Of a DNA stretch of 64,000 nucleotides, positions 60,301 to 62,433 are shown piece by piece. Where the stretch lies: positions 83,495,299 through 83,559,298 of the forward strand of contig NW_026622763.1 in the NCBI RefSeq assembly GCF_023065955.2. Direction: 5' to 3'. Origin of the DNA: Ursus arctos. Lineage: Eukaryota > Chordata > Mammalia > Carnivora > Ursidae. Positions within the stretch are counted from its first letter, which is position 1, and each line of letters opens with the position of its first letter. The position numbers and the translations under genes were made by a program. The notes below the pieces were generated by a model that did not search any database, was not told where the DNA came from, and saw only the letters and a program-made list of their open reading frames with translations.

Positions 60301-62433
60301 GCTGAAAGTTGAACCCCAACATTCTTGGGTTTCTTTACTTCACGGAGTGGTGCAAAGATCCCGAGTCTTTGGTAGGACCTAGGACCTGAGAAGCTCCATG
60401 GGTCTCAACCATTAGTCCATACCTATTATTTTGCATACTGCTCTCTGCTGGGTGCTTAGGGCTGGGCACTCTGGTGAATTTGGAACCCACACTTTTGGGG
60501 GTCTTGTTCCTTCTGTGAGGGAGCTATAAGAGTACAATGAGGGCACAAGATGTTTCTGCCCAGAGTACTGAAAAAACACTCTTTCCATGTTTTCCTCAGT
60601 TACTGTTCTTTCTGATTTTTTAAGGGTCATGAGCATGATTGTTCCAGTGGTCTTAGGTTTTGAAAACCAAACTATCACGGTAAGTGCTTTTTAGGCTTCA
60701 GTGTCTTCCTTTGCCATGAACCTTTCCTAAGGCAAAGAATACAGTAACTACCTTCTTGAAGTGAGAGGGGGAAATGCTGAGTGAAAACGTTAATAGCTCA
60801 AGAAAAAAAGGTCCTATATATCTTTTTAAATGTGGATTTATCAATATATTGGCTTTGATAGCCCTGCATCATCTTTAGTTCATAGTCAATTCATGTTCAG
60901 ATGGACTTCAACATACACATTTGTTAAATACATCCAGCAAAATGCACTATTCTTGAATATAAGGCTCTGTTAGAAGTGTCTAGAGGACTTAGCATATTTT
61001 ACCGCAGTGATGCAGAAAATTTGGAGAAGCTAAAGAGGGACTGAAATCTCTAGTCTAAACAAACCTCTGATTGCCTTTTTTTGCAGACATCTTTTCAGAA
61101 GTCATAATTAAGAGAGGAAAATTAGAGCTTGGGAATCCAGTGGTTTAAAGTGTAAATTGATGTCTTTCTGATGACACAGCCACCTTTCTGAATATGAAGC
61201 ATGGTAACCATCCTTTTTCACACTAAGGATCACAGGCAAGATTCTTGGTAATGTTGCCACAGGAACAATGGAGAGACCACGTACCATCCGTTTCATTATA
61301 GTAAAATGTCTTCCTTTTATGATTCTAATGCTGATCTAAACCTAAGGAATTAACTTCTCCCTCTCTTCCTGTGAAAACTGTTTAATCACACAACTTTCCC
61401 CCCAACTTTCCTTATTGCATCCAAACAGGGGCTGTATTGTGACATCCGTCAGCTGGTCCAATTTATCAAAGAGGCTCACGGGAATGTCTTCAGGAGAGTG
61501 GCCCTCAGCGCTTTGCTTGACAGTGCTGAGAAGTTGGCACCAGGGAAAAAGGTGGAGGAGAATGAATCAGAATCTAAGACTGCAGGCAGTAAAAGGTTGG
61601 AAACTTGAGCTATAAGCGTTGGCCTTATGTCAATAGAATGTAATTTGTCGTACTGTCCATGTGGTTCACACTATGGTGTGTTACTCTGTTCAGGGCTGGT
61701 GGAACTATCTTGTATAAATGGTATCACTGGTGATAGTCCAGCTGCAGCTTAGAAAAAGGATGTGTTTACTATCAAATAAATCCTGCCTCTCTATAAATCA
61801 AAGCGCGGTTGATCTCAGGCTTGCACGCACTTGACCTTCACTTCATAGCTCTCAGCAATATGGTGAAATGCCATCTGTGCTAGTCTTTTCCGTATTAGAT
61901 AATTTACATTTCTGTCCAGAGAGGAAAAGCAATTATTGCTACCATATCCTCCTGTTCAGTAAGTAATATTTTAAACATGGCAAAATACAAATTGCTGAGC
62001 AGTGCCCTGTTGTTTTTCCTTCTAGTAATATAAATTTACCGTATACCTATTCTGTAGAATATGCCACTTACCAAGATTAAAAGAAACTCCTAAATTTAAA
62101 ATTCTGCTTGTAGTTAATGACTCTGCATTGTTGGTGGTATTCTTAGGCAATAAGGCAGCTCGGTCATGAATCAAAGGGTAGGATATAAATTTCATACGGT
62201 ATAGACTCACGATGACCTAGGGTTTGCAAGCAATATACTTGTCTATAACGGAGTGTTTTGCTTTATGAAGTATGTGAAGTGTTAAGGAGGGGTGTCCTGC
62301 TCTGTTTGATTGGTGAACTGCACCATTTGCGTAGGTCAGAGGCAGGAAGCATTGCGGATAAAGGCCAGGTGTCCTCTGCACCTGAGGAATGTCGCAGCTT
62401 CATGTCTGGTCGCCCCTCACAGACTCCAGAGCA
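591..62433 (+). CDS. UNC80: UNC80, NALCN channel complex scaffold (partial gene, 16 internal exons)
   Basis: UNC80 is a very large cytoplasmic helical-repeat protein of the neuronal plasma membrane. It binds UNC79 and the sodium-leak channel NALCN, and is needed for channel stability and resting sodium conductance; human loss of function causes a severe infantile hypotonia and developmental syndrome (established knowledge). The joined coding sequence is 591-747, 2049-2350, 11545-11668, 14496-14569, 17819-17958, 40696-40957, 42063-42197, 44139-44355, 44982-45122, 46172-46440, 47532-47900, 52731-52877, 57003-57150, 59232-59380, 61429-61595 and 62335-62433. Every junction keeps frame, no internal stop occurs, and the peptides match the UNC80 N-terminal third as I know it, including [23 protein letters not shown] and the glycine tract before PYEKND. 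Start codon, promoter and 3' end lie outside the window. Confidence 0.97.
825..905 (-). repeat. MIR fragment
   Basis: Matches the reverse-orientation MIR signature: a 'cattttac ... aaggaactgac' segment following '...tctcatttaattctcaaaa'. It is cut at its right end by the L1 insertion that begins at 923. A similar MIR-like end (aaccactacgctgcctctt) at about 1490-1512 may be another fragment of the same or a second MIR. Confidence 0.55.
923..1082 (-). mobile_element. 5'-truncated young carnivore L1 3' end
   Basis: Poly-T start, then the carnivore L1 3' UTR in antisense (gttagtcaccatacagtac ... cagtgcaccatgcaa ... cccatcaccggtctatccc). It is flanked by a perfect 17-bp target-site duplication, ctgactctcttattttt, at 906-922 and 1083-1099. 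The perfect duplication and the short truncated body indicate a fairly recent insertion. Confidence 0.9.
1636..1808 (+). mobile_element. CAN-SINE (tRNA-derived, carnivore)
   Basis: Head ggggtgcctgggtggctcag, tRNA-related body, CT-rich middle and aaataaataaataaatctt tail. The A-rich tail runs into an expanded GAAA tract. Non-coding; its tRNA-like head is a pseudo-promoter, not a tRNA gene. Confidence 0.93.
1806..1885 (+). repeat. (GAAA)n / purine microsatellite
   Basis: About 80 bases of near-pure A/G on the + strand, arranged as GAAA and AGAAG units. It grew from the tail of the adjacent SINE, and is likely to vary in length between individuals. Confidence 0.9.
2049..2350 (+). CDS. UNC80: UNC80 exon e2
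   Basis: Starts with two bases completing the split Gly and reads [20 protein letters not shown]...; ends ...[16 protein letters not shown] at phase 0, about residues 100-200. Donor AAG|gtaagg is strong. The middle is a Ser/Asn/Glu-rich flexible loop ([25 protein letters not shown]) between two helical stretches. The last stretch ([17 protein letters not shown]) is hydrophobic but lies within a helical repeat and need not be a membrane span. Confidence 0.97.
2550..2890 (+). repeat. L2-like fragment
   Basis: Diverged text resembling the 3' half of L2 in sense orientation (ctgccccaagataatgtcc ... catgaagctgttcctctg ... ttctacagcaccttgtaag). Boundaries are approximate. Confidence 0.5.
3065..3215 (+). 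repeat. MIR
   Basis: Contains the MIR core pattern ctagctgtgtgatcttgg...ttacttaacct in + orientation. Old and diverged. Confidence 0.65.
3800..4185 (+). repeat. L2 3' fragment
   Basis: Runs from 'tcttgctttcaaggcctgcac' through 'cccaaatgtcactacctcagg' to 'agtgtctagaatagtgcctggc ... cactcgataagtg', the recognisable L2 3' end in sense orientation. Confidence 0.8.
4400..4560 (+). repeat. MIR
   Basis: Diverged MIR with 'aggcctgcatttgagtcacg ... actatgtgacttagagcaagcc'. Confidence 0.55.
5006..5234 (-). repeat. MER20 (hAT-Charlie non-autonomous DNA transposon)
   Basis: Nearly full length (about 229 bases). It reads ccagggtttctcagcc...ggcattttgggcc...tgactccagacattgccagg...ttgagaatcactg, which is the reverse of the MER20 consensus as I know it, with its inverted ends preserved. 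Confidence 0.88.
5810..6165 (+). repeat. L2 3' fragment
   Basis: Sense L2 3' end: 'caggcctattctcatgctgg ... cctgcctggaaaaccc ... tatttgttgaatgaataaa'. Confidence 0.75.
6235..8155 (-). mobile_element. L1 remnant: 3' UTR and C-terminal ORF2, 5'-truncated
   Basis: On the minus strand the translation contains L1 ORF2p C-terminal motifs: [28 protein letters not shown] (7427-7765) and [19 protein letters not shown] (7762-7950). Frameshifts and stops separate them, so it is dead. The left end (from about 6235) is 3' UTR. A short ATTG tandem run sits at 6780-6804. Confidence 0.93.
9250..10142 (+). repeat. L2 (long 3' segment)
   Basis: One of the best-preserved L2 copies here, in sense orientation: 'caaaatatatccggaatctacc', 'tcaggccctatcttatttgg', 'tttaggacctttgcacttg', 'gcttccctggccatcctg', ending 'gagcagttccaggtatacag'. 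The reverse transcriptase frame is broken by many stops. Confidence 0.88.
10401..10565 (+). repeat. MER5-like hAT element
   Basis: Begins cagtggttttcaacc and continues with 'gggcctcctgggttttaaaagctccctagg', the MER5A/B pattern. The right terminus is degraded. Confidence 0.7.
11545..11668 (+). CDS. UNC80: UNC80 exon e3
   Basis: Reads [41 protein letters not shown] from the first base (phase 0), then one base of a split Ala codon (phase 1); about residues 201-242. Acceptor tctctttcccccag is strong. Donor ACAG|gtttgt is moderate. The join to e4 gives ...NIITAKRSS. Confidence 0.96.
11840..12040 (+). repeat. MIR (near full length)
   Basis: Classic MIR order: 'gtgtgactttggagaagtc', 'tgcctcagtttcctcatgtg', 'aaaatagaagttaaaataa', 'aggtacatagtaagtgaata'. 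Confidence 0.85.
13515..13690 (+). repeat. MIR
   Basis: Contains 'gagccagaaagcctgggc', 'atgatcttgggcaagtt' and 'ctctaaaatgggtctaataa' in MIR order. Confidence 0.85.
13691..14166 (+). repeat. Tigger/MER2-like DNA transposon
   Basis: Starts cagtagtgccccccccc-ttac and ends gataagagaggaggactgta, giving inverted termini of the pogo/Tigger type. Inside it has 'agtttcactttctgcagttt' and 'taatttataaattaaact'. Internally deleted, with no transposase frame. Confidence 0.82.
14496..14569 (+). CDS. UNC80: UNC80 exon e4
   Basis: A short 74-base exon. Two bases complete Ala, then [24 protein letters not shown], ending at phase 0; about residues 242-266. Ser/Gln/Asn-rich and likely disordered. Donor GAG|gtgagt is strong. 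The acceptor is tandem: cttagcag offers AG at 14491-14492 and at 14494-14495. I chose the downstream one because it gives ITAKRSS; the other would add one Ala. Confidence 0.93.
14814..14965 (+). repeat. Diverged minisatellite, unit about 34 bases
   Basis: Four to five head-to-tail units, each of the form 'tagtgtgtaatcagtagtg' followed by 'ctttatctcaatggc'. Units begin near 14815, 14848, 14883 and 14916, with a partial unit after 14949. Confidence 0.8.
16588..16898 (+). repeat. hAT-like non-autonomous DNA transposon (family not assigned)
   Basis: Begins 'actgcccaatatggtagccac...catgtggctgttgaatacttgaa' and ends 'gtggcttatagtatatctg ... gctactctaa'. These are imperfect inverted ends of a common mammalian DNA element. 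Confidence 0.6.
17819..17958 (+). CDS. UNC80: UNC80 exon e5
   Basis: Reads [46 protein letters not shown] and ends with two bases of an Arg codon (phase 2); about residues 267-313. Two in-frame acceptors exist: AAAAG at 17817-17818 and CCAG at 17826-17827. The first adds Gly-Leu-Gln and fits the UNC80 sequence I recall (…EGLQVVCE…), so I used it, but 17828 is possible. Donor CCAG|gtacat is weak. Serine-rich, with phosphorylation-like motifs, probably a flexible linker. Confidence 0.9.
18636..19680 (-). mobile_element. Ancient L1 (3' UTR and ORF2 end)
   Basis: Antisense L1: 'tttattgaggtataatttac' and 'caaccatcaccacagtcc', through 'ccattttccaaaatggctg' to 'ggatacaagtcctttatcc'. Strongly diverged, with no open frame. 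Confidence 0.85.
20130..20225 (-). mobile_element. L1 3' end fragment
   Basis: Poly-T-like start, then 'aattcaattagccaacac', 'agtacatcattagtttcag', an L1 3' UTR end in antisense. Strongly 5'-truncated. Confidence 0.75.
20258..20590 (+). repeat. Old interspersed repeat (unassigned family), copy 1
   Basis: Contains 'ttctactgctgtgtaattc', 'ggcttaaaacatcacatat' and 'tttattatctcact'. The same element recurs at about 25064-25560 and 27172-27665. It is a common mammalian repeat whose family name I cannot give with confidence. Confidence 0.6.
20867..20925 (+). repeat. (CA)n microsatellite
   Basis: About 59 bases of CA with a single T interruption. No coding role; ORFs across it are artefacts. Confidence 0.97.
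21152..21360 (+). mobile_element. CAN-SINE
   Basis: Head ggggcgcttgggtggctcag, tRNA-like body, long CT-rich stretch, and tail 'caaataaatgaaaatcttt'. It abuts the poly-T start of the next L1. Confidence 0.93.
21727..21780 (+). repeat. (TG)n microsatellite
   Basis: About 50 bases of TG with one interruption. It would be UG-rich in the UNC80 pre-mRNA. Confidence 0.97.
22689..22888 (-). mobile_element. CAN-SINE nested in L1
   Basis: Reverse SINE: poly-T, 'aaaagattttatttattt', 'gaggaagaagcaggctc' and finally 'gccacccaggcgcccc'. A perfect 16-bp target-site duplication, tatttttgcctcttct, flanks it at 22673-22688 and 22889-22904. The host L1 resumes exactly on the far side. Confidence 0.96.
23270..24010. 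repeat. Ancient interspersed repeat (unassigned)
   Basis: Text such as 'aatctaggcagagag...tctaaaggctctgaaatggg', 'ggagccaggagcccatgttaagaagtctgg' and 'gttaggagactgtcgcagtgg' matches a common ancient mammalian repeat. A related copy appears at 37160-37430 plus 38240-38560. Family not assigned; no coding capacity. Confidence 0.5.
24210..24725 (+). repeat. L2 3' segment
   Basis: Sense L2: 'caaggctccacatcatttgg', 'agactataaaatccacac', 'ctctagtgcctggcacatg', 'attgaataagtgaatgag'. Confidence 0.8.
24725..24850 (-). repeat. MIR
   Basis: Reverse MIR: 'aagcaaaaagagattaaatgg', 'agggacacacacagg', 'tttgagcccagtcaagcc'. Confidence 0.65.
25064..25560 (+). repeat. Old interspersed repeat (unassigned family), copy 2
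   Basis: Begins 'cagtaatctgttgctgcataac' and contains 'gacttaaaacaacaaatg' and 'gccacttctgccatattctg'. Same family as 20258-20590 and 27172-27665. A short GA run (about 25389-25405) lies inside. Confidence 0.65.
26850..27065 (-). mobile_element. CAN-SINE
   Basis: Reverse SINE: 'ttttttaaaaagatttatc', GA-rich middle, 'ggagcctgatgtagggc', ending 'ccacccaggggcccc'. More diverged than the others. Confidence 0.92.
27172..27665 (+). repeat. Old interspersed repeat (unassigned family), copy 3
   Basis: Starts 'gtagctatcaattgctatataac' and contains 'gataagcttaaaacaaaag'-like and 'ggtcagggctgcagtcatctgg' segments, as in copies 1 and 2. Confidence 0.55.
29690..29835 (+). repeat. MER5-like hAT element
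   Basis: Contains 'aaaaattacctggaggt', 'agattcctgggctctatcc' and 'gggaatgtgcatttttaa', the MER5 internal order. Termini are worn. Confidence 0.6.
31060..31400 (+). repeat. AT-rich low-complexity region with an 80-base duplication
   Basis: TATA/TACA-rich tract. Copy 1 at 31173-31250 and copy 2 at 31298-31379 share 'aagtatatgtctatatac...gaatacattaaatatag...atagatgtactttatatag'. They are about 125 bases apart, and copy 2 has an extra TATA. Confidence 0.85.
31590..31870 (-). mobile_element. Ancient L1 fragment
   Basis: Antisense L1 3' UTR-like text ('atgccataaacaccctcg', 'aggaatggaatttctagatc', 'agcagtgatgagtttctgg'). Diverged. Confidence 0.6.
32149..32343 (-). mobile_element. CAN-SINE
   Basis: Reverse SINE with 'ttttttaaaagattttatt', 'gaggaagaagcagaatcc', 'agcagggagcctgg', 'ccaccaagggacccc'. 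Confidence 0.92.
32808..32872 (-). mobile_element. Truncated CAN-SINE (3' part only)
   Basis: Poly-T, 'taagattttatttattcatttgaga' style tail region, then 'gagcagggggagagg', where it stops. The tRNA-related head is missing. Confidence 0.8.
33409..33590 (-). mobile_element. CAN-SINE
   Basis: Reverse SINE: 'aaaaaaagattttatttat', 'gaccctgggatcatgacc', 'actgactgagccacacggg'. Confidence 0.9.
33910..34590 (-). mobile_element. Old L1 3' UTR, split by a SINE
   Basis: Antisense L1 3' UTR: 'atcaagataatgaacatatc', 'ccagacaaccactgatttgc', 'ttgatggatgtacacagc'. The SINE at 34343-34548 divides it. Confidence 0.75.
34343..34548 (+). mobile_element. CAN-SINE, young
   Basis: Near-consensus SINE: ggggcgcctgggtggcacag head, 'tcttcctctcccactccc', 'gctggctgtctctatctc', tail 'aaataaataaataaaatc' plus an A-rich run. 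Perfect 18-bp target-site duplication ataaaaatatagcaaaat at 34325-34342 and 34549-34566. Confidence 0.96.
34595..34990 (-). mobile_element. L1 with 5' inversion (twin priming)
   Basis: Left part (about 34595-34777) is L1 3' UTR in antisense, from poly-T through 'gttagtcaccatacagtac' to 'gaagccctcagtttgtttt'. The right part (about 34778-34990) switches to sense: 'acaatggaatattactcaacc', 'gaactggaggagattatgc', 'aagtcaagcaaagaaagac', ending in a G run. The two parts are neighbouring L1 segments in opposite orientation. Confidence 0.9.
35585..36345 (+). repeat. ERVL-type LTR (probable, family not assigned)
   Basis: Contains an AATAAA-like signal (ataataaatcaatc) followed by 'gagttctgtgagccactctag', 'gtgacaacctggtgtctgaag' and 'tgatgctatctctaggtag', ending near 'cagaacaca'. 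This is the layout of an old ERVL LTR, with R and U5 on the right. No retroviral genes are attached. Confidence 0.65.
36429..36594 (+). mobile_element. CAN-SINE
   Basis: Head 'ggggcacctgggtggccctg', body 'cggctcaggtcgtgac', tail 'ctctccaaaagaaaaaaaa'. Confidence 0.92.
37160..38560. repeat. Ancient repeat split by an inserted unidentified element
   Basis: 37160-37430 ('tgtttgaggaagaccactcc...gatgacattggaacacagc') and 38240-38560 ('attggaagggtttgagg...ggaagtaattacagtaagcc') read as one ancient repeat related to 23270-24010. About 800 bases of GC-richer sequence (37430-38240) sit between them. No gene is supported in the insert. Confidence 0.45.
38850..39150 (+). pseudogene. GIPC2-like PDZ-domain retropseudogene fragment
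   Basis: The + frame from about 38850 reads ...[27 protein letters not shown], then a PDZ core with [30 protein letters not shown] and [16 protein letters not shown]. This is the PDZ domain of the GIPC family (adaptors for receptor trafficking via myosin VI), closest to GIPC2 as I know it. An A run at about 39090-39098 shifts the frame: a stop follows in the first frame, and [14 protein letters not shown] continues in another. The C-terminal domain is absent, and an L1 fragment follows at about 39155. No intron appears within the matched part, so a retrocopy is likely. The open upstream part (38758-38850) is poorly matched. Confidence 0.85.
39155..39315. mobile_element. Short L1 3' end with internal inversion
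   Basis: 39160-39217 is antisense L1 end ('gtgactcatcagtcgcgtac', 'aacacccagtgctcatcgc'). 39220-39315 is sense ('agagagggagacaaatcatg', 'gggagactcttaacc', 'gaggggaggtgggtgggg'). This is a second twin-priming-like structure, lying at the broken end of the GIPC2-like retrocopy. Confidence 0.75.
40696..40957 (+). CDS. UNC80: UNC80 exon e6
   Basis: One base completes Arg, then [87 protein letters not shown], ending at phase 0; about residues 313-400. Acceptor tccttggaaacag. Donor CAA|gtaaga is strong. The first half is helical-repeat-like ([25 protein letters not shown]); the second is a proline/serine-rich linker. Confidence 0.97.
40958..42062 (+). other. Intron e6-e7
   Basis: A 1.1 kb AT-rich intron without a recognisable repeat. 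The acceptor is 'ttgtctattaag', with a modest pyrimidine tract. Confidence 0.85.
42063..42197 (+). CDS. UNC80: UNC80 exon e7
   Basis: A symmetric 135-base, 45-codon exon (phase 0 to 0): [45 protein letters not shown], about residues 401-445. Serine-rich, probably a regulatory linker. Donor AAG|gtgagt is strong, the acceptor weaker. Because it is in frame at both ends, skipping it would keep the frame. Confidence 0.96.
42825..43020 (+). repeat. MIR (near full length)
   Basis: MIR order is clear: 'ttctcgctctgccactttc', 'ctctgtgatctggtcaaac', 'aaaggttatgaggattaag', 'tgtgcctggcacttagtaag'. Confidence 0.88.
43390..43545 (+). repeat. MER5-like hAT element
   Basis: Contains 'actgcacatgagaatctctgg', 'gtgcccaggcctgaaccc' and 'taaaagcttcccaagaaatt'. 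Confidence 0.78.
43738..43905 (+). repeat. MER5A-like hAT element
   Basis: Contains 'catgtatcagaatcacc', 'acactgctgggccttacc', 'gagaatttgtatttctaac' and 'gatactgatgctatggtcc' in MER5A order. Confidence 0.85.
44139..44355 (+). CDS. UNC80: UNC80 exon e8
   Basis: Reads [72 protein letters not shown] plus one base of Gly (phase 1); about residues 446-518. The first 27 residues are strongly basic ([16 protein letters not shown]), followed by a Ser/Phe/Gly segment. Such a patch could bind acidic partners or membrane lipid, but that is inference. Donor TTAG|gtgacc is moderate. Confidence 0.97.
44356..44981 (+). other. Intron e8-e9
   Basis: A 0.6 kb intron with no recognisable repeat or exon. The acceptor is 'ttgtccatctcag'. 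Confidence 0.85.
44982..45122 (+). CDS. UNC80: UNC80 exon e9
   Basis: Two bases complete Gly, then [46 protein letters not shown] plus one base of Val (phase 1); about residues 518-565. His/Ser-rich (ARHSHSHH) and likely disordered. Donor GAAG|gtgggt. An open frame runs on into the intron for about 50 codons, but the join to e10 (KE-VRSQIST) fixes the donor here. Confidence 0.95.
45123..46171 (+). other. Intron e9-e10
   Basis: A 1.0 kb intron, mostly unique. The region 45370-45500 faintly resembles an old repeat ('gggctagaagagacttgg'). No exon candidate. Confidence 0.8.
46172..46440 (+). CDS. UNC80: UNC80 exon e10
   Basis: Two bases complete Val, then [89 protein letters not shown], ending at phase 0; about residues 565-654. 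Acceptor 'ctttctttttattag' is strong, as is donor TCG|gtaaga. The protein returns here to an ordered, conserved segment after the Ser/His linker of e7-e9. Confidence 0.97.
46441..47531 (+). other. Intron e10-e11
   Basis: A 1.1 kb AT-rich intron. I recognise no repeat or exon. The acceptor is 'ttgtcccccacccccgcag'. Confidence 0.85.
47532..47900 (+). CDS. UNC80: UNC80 exon e11 (helical repeat plus Gly/Asp-rich tract)
   Basis: The largest exon here: 369 bases, phase 0 to 0, about residues 655-777. The first 40 codons form a helical-repeat pair ([33 protein letters not shown]). A basic/acidic linker ([13 protein letters not shown]) follows, then a Gly-rich tract at codons 82-112 (47775-47867) with interspersed Asp/Glu and two Ala, and finally [11 protein letters not shown]. 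The tract is coded by mixed GGA/GGT/GGC. Because the coding DNA is a GGN/GAN repeat, other frames are also open, but only this one continues to e12. Donor AAG|gtatga is moderate. Being symmetric, it could be skipped in frame. Confidence 0.97.
48255..48702 (-). repeat. MaLR-type LTR (MST/MLT1-like)
   Basis: Reverse orientation: starts 'agtgccataacaaaatgcc' and 'agactgggtggattaaac', then 'ggctggaaagtccaagatg', and ends 'cattggaggttaaggc', 'atatgaatttgggggaaac', 'cagtccataaca'. The TGTTATGGACTG end is on the minus strand. A solo LTR with no internal genes. Confidence 0.8.
48434..48519 (+). repeat. Compound (CA)n(GA)n microsatellite
   Basis: About 42 bases of CA followed by about 44 bases of mostly GA, inside the MaLR LTR. 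Confidence 0.97.
49029..49180 (+). mobile_element. CAN-SINE, short form
   Basis: Head 'gggactcctgagtggctcag', body 'cttgatctcagggccatga', A-rich tail. Perfect 14-bp target-site duplication aattaccatagctt at 49015-49028 and 49181-49194. Confidence 0.92.
49629..49816 (-). mobile_element. CAN-SINE
   Basis: Reverse SINE: poly-T, 'taagattttatttatttg', 'agcggggagcctgatg', 'ccaactgagccacccagg'. Confidence 0.93.
51060..51235 (-). repeat. MIR
   Basis: Reverse MIR: 'ggtattatgattcccatttg', 'cacagagtggttaagtgg', 'cttgcccaaggttatggag'. Confidence 0.82.
52731..52877 (+). CDS. UNC80: UNC80 exon e12
   Basis: Symmetric exon of 49 codons: [49 protein letters not shown], about residues 778-826. Acceptor 'gtgacttttctag', donor AAT|gtaaga. 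[14 protein letters not shown] is a helix. The Cys/Gly-rich [14 protein letters not shown] loop follows; its two cysteines and histidine are suggestive but do not make a recognised zinc motif. Confidence 0.96.
54639..54828 (+). mobile_element. CAN-SINE, young
   Basis: Head ggggcgcctgggtagcgcag, body 'cttcggctcagggcgtgatc', 'tcttcctctcccacttctc', tail 'aaataaataaaatcttt'. GA-rich sequence on both sides is probably its target-site duplication. Confidence 0.94.
55990..56150 (+). repeat. MIR
   Basis: 'ctgatttaggctctgatgtg', 'caaagtccttgacttctgtg' and 'agcctcagcttcctccactg' follow MIR order. Confidence 0.75.
57003..57150 (+). CDS. UNC80: UNC80 exon e13
   Basis: Reads [49 protein letters not shown] plus one base of Asn (phase 1); about residues 827-876. 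Acceptor 'cttccttcattgcag' and donor GACA|gtaagt are strong. Two amphipathic helices ([34 protein letters not shown]) fit the helical scaffold. Confidence 0.97.
57151..59231 (+). other. Intron e13-e14
   Basis: A 2.1 kb intron with a TG microsatellite (57254-57298) and an L2-like 3' bit near 57505-57600 ('gatgtgccaggcacagtac'). Otherwise unrecognised. The 158-codon antisense ORF at 58666-59142 has no sign of being a gene. Confidence 0.85.
57254..57298 (+). repeat. (TG)n microsatellite
   Basis: About 45 bases of uninterrupted GT/TG, starting 104 bases downstream of the e13 donor; UG-repeat in the pre-mRNA. Confidence 0.97.
59232..59380 (+). CDS. UNC80: UNC80 exon e14
   Basis: Two bases complete Asn, then [49 protein letters not shown], ending at phase 0; about residues 876-925. 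Acceptor 'gatgcctttgcattccag', donor CTG|gtgaga. The [15 protein letters not shown] stretch is a helix; the flanks are polar loops. Confidence 0.97.
59381..61428 (+). other. Intron e14-e15
   Basis: A 2.0 kb intron in which I recognise no repeat or extra exon. The acceptor is preceded by 'cttattgcatccaaacag'. Confidence 0.85.
61429..61595 (+). CDS. UNC80: UNC80 exon e15
   Basis: Reads [55 protein letters not shown] plus two bases of Arg (phase 2); about residues 926-981. The first 38 residues are helical-repeat-like ([31 protein letters not shown]); the end is a charged linker. Donor AAAG|gttgga is weak, but it is fixed by the in-frame join to e16 (SKR-SEAGS). Confidence 0.95.
61596..62334 (+). 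other. Intron e15-e16
   Basis: A 0.7 kb intron with no recognisable repeat. The acceptor is 'tgcaccatttgcgtag'. Confidence 0.85.
62335..62433 (+). CDS. UNC80: UNC80 exon e16
   Basis: One base completes Arg, then [32 protein letters not shown] plus two bases of a His/Gln codon (phase 2); about residues 981-1014. Donor GAGCA|gtaagt is strong. Ser/Pro-rich and likely disordered; it leads into the next basic, serine-rich region, coded downstream of this window. Exon length (99) is a multiple of three, so skipping it would preserve frame. Confidence 0.94.
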